Assembly: GCA_002172675.1 (NCBI GenBank)
Contig: NETF01000135.1
Coordinates: 1-64,000, forward strand
Direction of reading: 5' to 3'
DNA from: an unicellular cyanobacterium SU3
GTDB lineage: Bacteria > Cyanobacteriota > Cyanobacteriia > Cyanobacteriales > Microcystaceae
DNA: 64,000 bases
Within the stretch, counting starts at the first letter, position 1. Each line of letters begins with the position of its first letter. This document shows positions 36,813 to 44,232 of this stretch, in pieces. Position numbers and translations under genes: made by a program. The notes beneath the pieces were generated by a model. It ran no database searches. It was not told where the DNA came from and was given only the letters and a program-made list of their open reading frames with translations.

Positions 36813-38138
36813 ATGATTTCCCTATTAAAAACTCTTGCTACTTTGGGACTGCTTTTAGTTGCTTTTCCCATTAATGTTACTATTGTTGTTTTGTCTCTTA
36901 TTATTAGTTGGGTTACGTCTCCTTTTTCTCAAAAAAAAGTAGCTAAACATCCGAAAAAAGTCCTTATAACTGGAGGCAAAATGACCAAAGCTTTGCAACT
37001 GGCTCGTTGCTTTTATCAAGCTGGACATGAGGTTTCTTTAGTAGAAACCCATAAGTATTGGTTATCAGGACATCGTTTCTCTAATGCTGTTAAAGGATTT
37101 TATACGGTTGACGCACCCGAAAAAGATCCAGCAGGCTATTATCAGGGACTACTGAATATTGTTCAAAAAGAAAACATTGATATTTTTATTCCCGTATCCA
37201 GTCCTGTTGCCAGTTATTATGATTCAGTTGCCGGGACTTTATTAACTCCTTATTGTGAAATAATGCACTTTGAACCTAACATGACAAAAATGTTAGATGA
37301 TAAGTTTGAATTATGCAAACAAGCACAAGTATTAGGGTTATCTGCACCCCAAGCTTTTCTAATAACTGATCCTCAAGAAATACTAGAGTTTGACTTTGAA
37401 AAGAATCAGGGCAGAAAATACCTTTTAAAGAGTATAAAATATGACTCTGTTTCTCGCTTAGATATGACAAAACTTCCCTTTGAAGGAATGGAAGACTACG
37501 TTAGAAGTTTACCCATTACTAAAGATAATCCCTGGACAATGCAAGAATTTATTACAGGGAAAGAATACTGTACTCACAGTACCGTTAGAAAGGGAAAAAT
37601 TAGACTTCATTGCTGTTCAGAATCCTCTCATTTTCAGGTAAATTACGAACATATTGATAAGCCAGAAATTTATACATGGGTTGAAAAATTTGTCAAAGAA
37701 TTAAACTTAACTGGACAGATTTCTTTTGATTTTATTCAGTCAGAAGATGGAACAATTTACCCCATCGAATGTAACCCCCGAACTCACTCAGCTATCACCA
37801 TGTTTTATAATCATCCAGGAGTAGCGAATGCTTATCTTGATGATGGTCAAACAGGAGATAAACCGATTACTCCTTTAGCTGATAGTAAACCAACTTATTG
37901 GCTATATCACGAAGTTTGGCGATTAACAGGGATTCGTTCTTTATCAGATTTTCAAGCTTGGATTAAAAAAATTACAACAGGCACCGATGCAATTTTTCAA
38001 CTCAATGATCCCCTACCATTTTTGATGGTTCCCCATTGGCAAATTAGCTTATTATTACTGCAAAATTTAGTCCAGTTCAAAAATTGGGTAAAAATTGACT
38101 TTAATATTGGTAAATTAGTTGAGATTGGTGGCGACTAA
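36813..38138 (+). CDS. mysC: MysC, ATP-grasp ligase making mycosporine-glycine
   Basis: MysC joins glycine to 4-deoxygadusol. The 441-residue protein begins with a hydrophobic segment (TLGLLLVAFPINVTIVVLSL), then the ATP-grasp fold: KVLITGGKMTKALQLARCF, MLDDKFELCKQAQVLGLSAP, WTMQEFITGKEYCTHSTV, and the metal-binding end IQSEDGTIYPIECNPRTHSA. The N-terminal membrane segment is a known feature of cyanobacterial MysC. It follows mysB after 252 bp and is followed by the symporter and mysD. Confidence 0.93.
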   Translation: MISLLKTLATLGLLLVAFPINVTIVVLSLIISWVTSPFSQKKVAKHPKKVLITGGKMTKALQLARCFYQAGHEVSLVETHKYWLSGHRFSNAVKGFYTVDAPEKDPAGYYQGLLNIVQKENIDIFIPVSSPVASYYDSVAGTLLTPYCEIMHFEPNMTKMLDDKFELCKQAQVLGLSAPQAFLITDPQEILEFDFEKNQGRKYLLKSIKYDSVSRLDMTKLPFEGMEDYVRSLPITKDNPWTMQEFITGKEYCTHSTVRKGKIRLHCCSESSHFQVNYEHIDKPEIYTWVEKFVKELNLTGQISFDFIQSEDGTIYPIECNPRTHSAITMFYNHPGVANAYLDDGQTGDKPITPLADSKPTYWLYHEVWRLTGIRSLSDFQAWIKKITTGTDAIFQLNDPLPFLMVPHWQISLLLLQNLVQFKNWVKIDFNIGKLVEIGGD

Positions 38139-38155
38139 TTTCATAAATAAGCTTA

Positions 38156-38182
38156 TAGGGGTTTAATATTATTAAACCCCTA
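38156..38182 (+). promoter_or_regulatory. Hairpin between mysC and the symporter gene
   Basis: AGGGGTTTAATA (38157-38168) and TATTAAACCCCT (38170-38181) form a perfect 12-bp inverted pair around one central base, extended by an outer T-A pair. It is followed by ACGTAATATT, not by a T-run, so it is a weak terminator at best. It may tune the ratio of mysABC to downstream expression or stabilise the upstream RNA end. Confidence 0.6.
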
Positions 38183-38220
38183 CGTAATATTAAGCCCATT
38201 AACCTAAACCCTAAAAAATA

Positions 38221-39633
38221 ATGGTTGATCAAATTGGCATCATCATAACTTTTATCTTTTTTCTGCTGTTATTTACAGGGGTAGGAACCTATTCAGCTAC
38301 TAAAAAACAAGCCACTACAACTGATTATTTATTAGCCAGTCGTCAAGTTAACCCTTGGTTAACTGCTCTCTCAGCTATGGCAACGGGGCAAAGTGGCTTA
38401 TTATTTATCGGACAAGTCGGTTTTGCTTATAATATCGGCATTTCCGCTATGTGGCTGATTATTGGTTGGGCGGTCGGCGATTATCTCGCTTGGTTGTTCG
38501 TTTTTAAACCCTTGCGAGAACAGTCTGAAGCAACAGCGTCGGATACGGTTTCGAGCTTTTTAGGGAGAAACATTAAAGGATATCGCCTAATTAGTCTATT
38601 TTCTGCCATTATTACCATTATTTTTCTCGGTTCCTATGCAGCAGCCCAACTGGTAGCCGGTAGTAAAGCCCTTAATGCCGTGTTTGGCTGGAACTATAAC
38701 CTAGGGATCATCGTCGGGACGGTCATTGTGGTCATTTACTGCTTTTCTGGGGGCATTCGGGCTTCTATTTGGACCGATGCCTTACAAGGTATTTTAATGT
38801 TCGGGTCCCTCTTGCTATTGTTGGCGATCGCTATTATACAATGTGGTGGTTTTTCCAGTCTTTGGGCATCTTTAAAGCAAATTGACCCTAGTTTAACTAA
38901 TTTCAGCCCTCAATCTCTCCCGTTGGGCTTCATACCCTTCTTTATTGGTTGGATCGTTGCCGGGTTCGGAGTCGTCGGCCAACCTCATATTATGGTTCGA
39001 GCCATGGCCATCGACTCACCCAAAAATATTGCTTTCGCCAGAAACTTAAAATTGAGTTTAGGCTTAACTAACTCTTTCTCTGCGTTAGGTATTGGTTTAA
39101 CTGCCAGGGTGTTATTACCTGAGTTATTGACTTCTGGCGATCCAGAGTTGGCCTTACCCTATCTGTCTTTAGAGTTGTTACCCGTTGTATTAGTGGGGTT
39201 GATCCTTGCCGGACTATTTTCTGCAACCATGTCCACTGCAGACTCACAAATTTTATCCTGTTCTGCAGCTTTGACTCAAGACGTTTTCCCTGGAATGTCT
39301 CAATCTTATAAGTTGGCAAAAATCGGCACATTAACCGTTACTGCGGTTATTTTAGTCATGGCCTTAGCAGGAGACAATAATGTCTTTGCCTTAGTTACCT
39401 TTGCTTGGTCAGCCTTAGCCTCTGGGTTGGGACCCTTGTTACTGGTGAAAGTGTGGCAACAACCTGTTAATACCATAACGGCGATCGCAATGATGATCGT
39501 AGGTATTACAACAGCCTTGATCTGGAATTTAGTCCTTAACCTCTCCAATATTGTCTACGAAGTATTACCCGGTATGGTCGCAGGGATAGCTGTCTATGTC
39601 GTATACCGTAGCCTTTTGTCCCTCAAAACATAA
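38221..39633 (+). CDS. Sodium:solute symporter family protein within the MAA cluster
   Basis: The 470-residue protein has about 13 membrane helices and fits the SSS family (PutP/PanF type): DYLLASRQVNPWLTALSAMA, TGQSGLLFIGQVGFAYNIG, SGGIRASIWTDALQGILM and LFSATMSTADSQILSCSAAL, the last being the TM8 sodium-site region in this family. SSS proteins take up amino acids, sugars or vitamins with Na+. It lies between mysC (82 bp) and mysD (60 bp) on the same strand. Possible roles are supplying an amino acid for MysC or MysD, or moving a mycosporine; sequence does not decide between them. Confidence 0.88.
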   Translation: MVDQIGIIITFIFFLLLFTGVGTYSATKKQATTTDYLLASRQVNPWLTALSAMATGQSGLLFIGQVGFAYNIGISAMWLIIGWAVGDYLAWLFVFKPLREQSEATASDTVSSFLGRNIKGYRLISLFSAIITIIFLGSYAAAQLVAGSKALNAVFGWNYNLGIIVGTVIVVIYCFSGGIRASIWTDALQGILMFGSLLLLLAIAIIQCGGFSSLWASLKQIDPSLTNFSPQSLPLGFIPFFIGWIVAGFGVVGQPHIMVRAMAIDSPKNIAFARNLKLSLGLTNSFSALGIGLTARVLLPELLTSGDPELALPYLSLELLPVVLVGLILAGLFSATMSTADSQILSCSAALTQDVFPGMSQSYKLAKIGTLTVTAVILVMALAGDNNVFALVTFAWSALASGLGPLLLVKVWQQPVNTITAIAMMIVGITTALIWNLVLNLSNIVYEVLPGMVAGIAVYVVYRSLLSLKT

Positions 39634-39693
39634 CTATTCCTCCTCTGCTTCCCACACCTCCCACCCCTATATTATTTACAAGGAGATTTAACC

Positions 39694-40716
39694 ATGTCAG
39701 TCCTCAATATTCTTCATCTCGTTGGTTCAGCAGACAACCAGTTTTATTGCGACTTATCTCGTCTTTATGCCAAAGACTGTATTGTAGCCACAGCAAAACC
39801 CTCGCGCTATAGATTTTTTATTGCTTATGTTACGCCCGATCGCTTGTGGCGTTTTCCTGCATCTTTAAATAGGGAAGACATCCAAGTAGCTAAACCTTTA
39901 TCCCTCTCTCAAGCCATACAATGGATCACAGAACAAAACATTGACTTAGCCTTACCTCAGATGTTTTGTGTTCCAGGGATGACTCAATATCGCGCATTAT
40001 TCGACCTTCTTAACATCCCTTATTTGGGCAACACAGCCGAATTAATGGCCTTAACCGCAAACAAAGCCCAAGCTAAGGCGATCGTCCGTTCAACAGGGGT
40101 TAAAGTCCCTTACGGGGAACTCTTACGTAAGGGTGACACCCCAAACTTGTGTCCTCCAGTGGTTATTAAACCCGATAACTCTGATAACTCTTTAGGAGTA
40201 ACATTTGTAAAAACAATGGACGAATATGACGCAGCATTAGAAAAAGCCTTTAAGTATGCCGATCAAGTATTAGTTGAAGAATATATCGAACTCGGAAGAG
40301 AAGTCAGATGTGGAACCATTGTAAAAGACGGTGAGTTAATTAGTTTACCTTTAGAAGAATATGCCCTTAACACTGAAAATAATCCCATTCGTAACCATGA
40401 AGATAAACTAAAAAAAGATGACTCAGGGGAATTAACTTATGCTGCCAAAGATAAGAAAAAAGCTTGGATTGTTGATGTTAATGATCCGGCAACTCGATGG
40501 GTTCAAGAAATAGCTAAACAATGTCATCAAGCATTAGGCTGTCGTCATTATAGTTTATTTGATTTTCGTATCGATCCTCAAGGACAACCCTGGTTTTTAG
40601 AAGCCGGTTTATACTGTTCTTTTTCCCCAAAAAGTGTTATTCCTATGATGGCGCAAGCAAAAGGTATTTCTCTCGATAAGTTATTAGAGATAGCCATCAA
40701 AGAAGCAATAAATTAA
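39694..40716 (+). CDS. mysD: MysD, D-Ala-D-Ala-ligase-like enzyme making mycosporine imines
   Basis: MysD adds a second amino acid (serine, threonine or another) to mycosporine-glycine to form shinorine, porphyra-334 or similar. The 340-residue protein is a D-Ala-D-Ala ligase homolog: PYLGNTAELMALTANKAQAK, VVIKPDNSDNSLGVTFVKTM (ATP site), VEEYIELGREVRCGTIV, and HYSLFDFRIDPQGQPWFLEA near the metal site. AAGGAG precedes the ATG. Its place at the end of mysABC, and not in a cell-wall cluster, supports MysD over Ddl. The amino acid used cannot be told from sequence alone. Confidence 0.93.
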   Translation: MSVLNILHLVGSADNQFYCDLSRLYAKDCIVATAKPSRYRFFIAYVTPDRLWRFPASLNREDIQVAKPLSLSQAIQWITEQNIDLALPQMFCVPGMTQYRALFDLLNIPYLGNTAELMALTANKAQAKAIVRSTGVKVPYGELLRKGDTPNLCPPVVIKPDNSDNSLGVTFVKTMDEYDAALEKAFKYADQVLVEEYIELGREVRCGTIVKDGELISLPLEEYALNTENNPIRNHEDKLKKDDSGELTYAAKDKKKAWIVDVNDPATRWVQEIAKQCHQALGCRHYSLFDFRIDPQGQPWFLEAGLYCSFSPKSVIPMMAQAKGISLDKLLEIAIKEAIN

Positions 40717-40720
40717 ACCC

Positions 40721-40741
40721 GTAGGGTGGGCATTGCCCACC
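40721..40741. repeat. GTAGGGTGGG-type palindrome after mysD
   Basis: GGTGGGCA and TGCCCACC form an 8-bp inverted pair around one base (40725-40741), 8 bp after the mysD stop, followed by TTAATTATT. It belongs to the repeat family seen at 12035, 13742, 22076 and 30717, and probably also ends the cluster transcript. Confidence 0.65.
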
Positions 40742-40942
40742 TTAATTATTGATTAATCAAGCAATAATGTTATAATACGAGATCCGCTTTAGATAGTATA
40801 GTATCAAGCTTTGGAGCAGGGAGCGCCGGAGCAGGGAGTAGGGAGAAAGGAGAAAAAACGTTACTCTACTAAAATAAGCGGATTTGGTATAAAAGGATTA
40901 GAAGGTGATAAACGTTCATTTCCTTCAATAGCATTATAAATT

Positions 40943-41827
40943 TCATCTTTTAAACGGAGATAATATTCTTCTGCCAGCTTTAACTTTCTCTGCTTTTTGA
41001 TATATATACCCTGCATCATTTTCTTGTTCATGATCAAGCCAGTTATGTCTTTCCTCGGCTTGTTGATCAATACAGTAATGTTCATACTCATTCCCTGGAT
41101 CAGAATACTCTAATTCTTCATGTTCATCGCTTGCCCATTCATCAATTTGTTGATGTTTTATTTTGTAACTATCGCTTAATTTTTTCCATTGTCTATTCCT
41201 TTCTTCATTAATTAATTGATCACTTTTATTTCTGATAAAGTTTGGATAGTATTCCTCTAACAAATCATAATAATAATCTATATTTCTTATTGTTTTTCCT
41301 AAAACTATTATCTTGACTTCTTTTGCCCCAGCTTCTAACAATAATTCTTGACAAGCTTTAATAGTATTTCCAGTGGTTAGTACATCGTCTAGTATAATTA
41401 CTCTTTGCTCTTTAATAAGAGAGTTATTTTGTATTTCGATAGAATCTTTATTCCTTTTTTTTGTTCTTTTTTCAGATGATTGAGATTGTTCTGGAATACT
41501 GTTCATCCGTTTAACACAAGTGGTTCCATCTATAAAGTTTCTTTTATTTTTTAGTAATTGTTTCGATAAATAAGTTATTCCAGAAGATACACGCTTAGCA
41601 TTAGAGGAGGGAACTGCTGTAATGACGACTTGTTCATCATCAATAATCTTATCTAACTCTTGAGTAAAACATTCAATGGCCTCATAATTTCTATCTTTAA
41701 GGTCTAATATTTTCTGACTATATTCGTTAAAATATTCATTATTTTCCTTATAACCTTCATAGTAATTATATTTAGGATGATAAAAGCCTAAATAAAAAAT
41801 ATTTGGTAAACTATTAAACTTTTCCAT
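40943..41827 (-). CDS. Phosphoribosyltransferase-fold protein
   Basis: The 294-residue protein contains a PRPP-binding loop VIILDDVLTTGNTIKACQEL near residues 140-160, followed by AGAKEVKIIVLGKTIRN, as in ComFC and other type I phosphoribosyltransferases. The N-terminal part has VVITAVPSSNAKRVSSG, a typical upstream strand of this fold. The last 100 residues are acidic and His-rich (WASDEHEELEYSDPGNEYEH) and I do not recognise them. The ending is uncertain: an alternative frame from about 40990 down to 40861 encodes a plausible continuation (LAEEYYLRLKDEIYNAIEG), so a frameshift near 40990-41010 is possible. It is divergent from the DUF29 gene. Confidence 0.75.
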   Translation of the reverse strand: MEKFNSLPNIFYLGFYHPKYNYYEGYKENNEYFNEYSQKILDLKDRNYEAIECFTQELDKIIDDEQVVITAVPSSNAKRVSSGITYLSKQLLKNKRNFIDGTTCVKRMNSIPEQSQSSEKRTKKRNKDSIEIQNNSLIKEQRVIILDDVLTTGNTIKACQELLLEAGAKEVKIIVLGKTIRNIDYYYDLLEEYYPNFIRNKSDQLINEERNRQWKKLSDSYKIKHQQIDEWASDEHEELEYSDPGNEYEHYCIDQQAEERHNWLDHEQENDAGYIYQKAEKVKAGRRILSPFKR

Positions 41828-41936
41828 AACTGTTAAAAATCTAAAAAGTCAATAGATTGTAATTGAAAAATATTTGAACGTCAACAGTTCCATTATGCTA
41901 GAATGATTGTAACGCTAATTAAGTAATTTAACTAAA

Positions 41937-42401
41937 ATGCAAACAGATATAAAATCATCTTTGAAACAACTTTACGAAGAAGATTTTGTTCTTTGGGTTG
42001 ATCAAACAGTCGAGCAACTAAAAAATAAAGATGTCAAAAATTTAGACTGGGAACATTTAATTGAGGAAATAGAAGCATTTGGAAATGAACAAAGACGTAA
42101 AGTAAGAAGTTATCTAAAACAACTTTTTATTCATTTACTTCTCTATGCTTACTGGGTTTCAGAAAAAGAACGATGTGCTAAAGGTTGGCGAGATGAAATT
42201 GATAACTTTAGAGATGAATTAGAGGATTTATTAGAGTCGAAAATTCTTTATAATTATTATCAACAAGAATTTGATAGAATGTATCAAAAAGCAAGGTTAA
42301 GAGCGATTCAGAAAACGAGTTTATCTTCCTCAGTATTTCCGAAAGATTGTCCTTTTACATCTGAACAAGTTCTTAATTTTGAGTTTTTCCCTGAAAATTA
42401 A
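41937..42401 (+). CDS. DUF29 family protein
   Basis: The 154-residue protein has the DUF29 pattern: YEEDFVLWVDQTVEQLKNKD, LDWEHLIEEIEAFGNEQRRK and LKQLFIHLLLYAYW, ending in LSSSVFPKDCPFTSEQVL. These proteins are abundant in cyanobacteria and have no known function. It stands alone; the region 42402-42661 after it (260 bp) shows no gene. Confidence 0.9.
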   Translation: MQTDIKSSLKQLYEEDFVLWVDQTVEQLKNKDVKNLDWEHLIEEIEAFGNEQRRKVRSYLKQLFIHLLLYAYWVSEKERCAKGWRDEIDNFRDELEDLLESKILYNYYQQEFDRMYQKARLRAIQKTSLSSSVFPKDCPFTSEQVLNFEFFPEN

Positions 42402-42661
42402 ATGTAAATGATAAATTAGTTTTATAGAATTTTCTAAATTATAAATTATAAATGTGTCCCATCACATAAATTTTATCCAAATCTTTTAAATAGTTGGATA
42501 CTATTGACTTATGAATAAGTTGATTCTAACCATCATACCTCTGTACTGATTAGACTAGCATCAATTAGTATTGATTAGGTTTACGTTGCATCTATGGTAA
42601 AAATCTATTAGTATAATAGAAAATTGTCTTTAAAAACGTCATAAATATTTTCTGAATATCA

Positions 42662-43573
42662 ATGAATCAAATTGTAGACACAGTTTTCAATAGTATAAAT
42701 GACCTTATTGCTAGTGCTATCAAAGGTATTCCAGCCGTTCTAGCTGCAATTATTATTCTATTTTTAACTAAATTTGTAGCAGACTTTGCTTGCAAGTTAG
42801 TCAATAAAATTGCACAAAAAACCGTAAGAAGCAACTCTTTACAACTGCTTTTAGCAAAAACAACCCGTGTATTAGTTTGGGTTGCTGGTGTTCTTTTTGC
42901 TGCAGTTGTAGCTTTTCCTGGATTAAGATTAGGGGATATTATTGCTACACTAGGACTCAGTTCCGTTGCCATTGGTTTTGCTTTCCAAGACATTTTCAAG
43001 AACTTTCTAGCAGGTATTCTATTATTAGCACAAGAACCCTTCCGTATCAATGATCAAATTATCGTAGGAGAATATGAAGGTACCGTAGAAGCCATTAGTG
43101 TTCGGACTACACAAATCCGAACTTATAAAGGAGAAAGAGTTTTATTGCCAAATTCTACTGTGTTTACCAGTGCAGTGCAGGTAAGAACAGCTTTTAATTA
43201 TCGTCGTACCGATTTAGAGGTTGGAGTTGATTATAATACTGATTTACCCAGAGCAAAAAACATTTTATTGAGGACTGTTTACAATATAAGCGAAATTCTA
43301 GAAAGCCCTGAACCTGAAGTTGATTTAGTCGCTTTTGGAGGTAGTTCTATTGATTTAGTAGTACGTTATTGGACACCCCCATCTCAAGCAGTGGTAAGAC
43401 GAATTCAAAGTAAAGCGGTTATCGCTATTAAAGCAGCTTTTGACGAAGCTGATATTAATATTCCTTATCCCATTCGTACCGTCTATCATTACGATCAACA
43501 CGACTATAATGATTATCTTCCTAACGAATCTAAAGAATCTAACGATTCAAAGGAATATGCTAACCATAGCTAA
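42662..43573 (+). CDS. Small-conductance mechanosensitive channel (MscS family)
   Basis: MscS channels open under membrane tension and release solutes during osmotic downshock. The 303-residue protein has three membrane helices; the pore-lining third one is GLSSVAIGFAFQDIFKNFLA, followed by GILLLAQEPFRINDQI and the beta domain (GTVEAISVRTTQIRTYKGER, VLLPNSTVF). The C-terminal domain ends with an Asn/Ser-rich tail. A long hairpin GCTATGGCT/AGCCATAGC (43601-43636) follows the gene. Confidence 0.93.
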   Translation: MNQIVDTVFNSINDLIASAIKGIPAVLAAIIILFLTKFVADFACKLVNKIAQKTVRSNSLQLLLAKTTRVLVWVAGVLFAAVVAFPGLRLGDIIATLGLSSVAIGFAFQDIFKNFLAGILLLAQEPFRINDQIIVGEYEGTVEAISVRTTQIRTYKGERVLLPNSTVFTSAVQVRTAFNYRRTDLEVGVDYNTDLPRAKNILLRTVYNISEILESPEPEVDLVAFGGSSIDLVVRYWTPPSQAVVRRIQSKAVIAIKAAFDEADINIPYPIRTVYHYDQHDYNDYLPNESKESNDSKEYANHS

Positions 43574-43739
43574 ACTTATTTGAATCGATTCGTCGTTTTT
43601 GCTATGGCTTTTTCATCCTATTTGAGAAGCCATAGCAACCAGAAAAATTAAATTTTCTAGTGGAAATTGCCACCCTGTCATAGAAAAAGAGATACTATAA
43701 AATAATAATCAGAAGACTCAAGTGAGGAGACAATCAATT

Positions 43740-43862
43740 ATGGATGTTAAATTAATTTTAGTCGTTTTAACTGCTTTATTTACCGTGTCTTGTTTATTTT
43801 TTGGCACGAAAAATGGCTTTTATGACTCTGATAACTACGATGGTAATGGTTCAGCCCATTAA
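43740..43862 (+). CDS. ndhP: Small one-helix protein, probable NDH-1 subunit NdhP
   Basis: The 40-residue protein begins with one membrane helix (LILVVLTALFTVSCLFFG) and ends with a polar motif GFYDSDNYDGNGSAH. A good ribosome site GAGGAG lies upstream. From memory, this length and ending match NdhP, a small subunit of the cyanobacterial NDH-1L complex. Other one-helix photosynthesis proteins I compared from memory (PsbX, Ycf12) do not match. It overlaps the last codons of the convergent YciI-like gene by 4 bp. Confidence 0.62.
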   Translation: MDVKLILVVLTALFTVSCLFFGTKNGFYDSDNYDGNGSAH

Positions 43863-44197
43863 TTAATAGGATTAAAGCGCACCGCAAAGCGGATCTCTTC
43901 GAGATCGCTTCCTAAATGCACACCCCATTCTACTACTCTAGCCTCATCAGCTAACATACCATCTTTAGCCCGAGGACTGGTATTTACAATATTAACCGCT
44001 TCTTCAAGGTTGTCAGCTCGGATAACCCATAGTCCCGTACCATCATGGGGAACAAAAAGTCCACAACATATAAGAACACCCTTGCTATATTGTTCTTTAA
44101 ACCATTCTAATTGATGGTGATCATGTTCTGGGTGTTGTTTTTTATACTCATAATAATGGGGAACCGTTGCTACCACCACCGCAAATAGTTTCGTCAT
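43859..44197 (-). CDS. YciI-like protein with a repeat-encoded C-terminus
   Basis: The 112-residue protein fits the YCII-related fold (dimeric alpha-beta barrel): KLFAVVVATVPHYYEYKKQH at the start, YSKGVLICCGLFVPHDGTGL, and AVNIVNTSPRAKDGMLADEA, RVVEWGVHLG. The function of the family is mostly unknown. The last 17 residues (GSDLEEIRFAVRFNPIN) are encoded by a 32-bp palindromic repeat (43877-43908) and a few flanking bases, so the native protein probably ended near WGVHLG. Convergent with the NdhP-like gene. Confidence 0.85.
   Translation of the reverse strand: MTKLFAVVVATVPHYYEYKKQHPEHDHHQLEWFKEQYSKGVLICCGLFVPHDGTGLWVIRADNLEEAVNIVNTSPRAKDGMLADEARVVEWGVHLGSDLEEIRFAVRFNPIN
43877..43908. repeat. 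32-bp palindromic repeat, copy 2, inside the YciI-like gene
   Basis: It matches 82-113 at 31 of 32 positions. Read on the minus strand it supplies DLEEIRFAVR to the end of the YciI-like protein. The inverted pair GATCTC/GAGATC is intact. Confidence 0.85.
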
Positions 44198-44232
44198 AAT
44201 TCTGATTACTAAATGTAAAAATAATTGGATGT

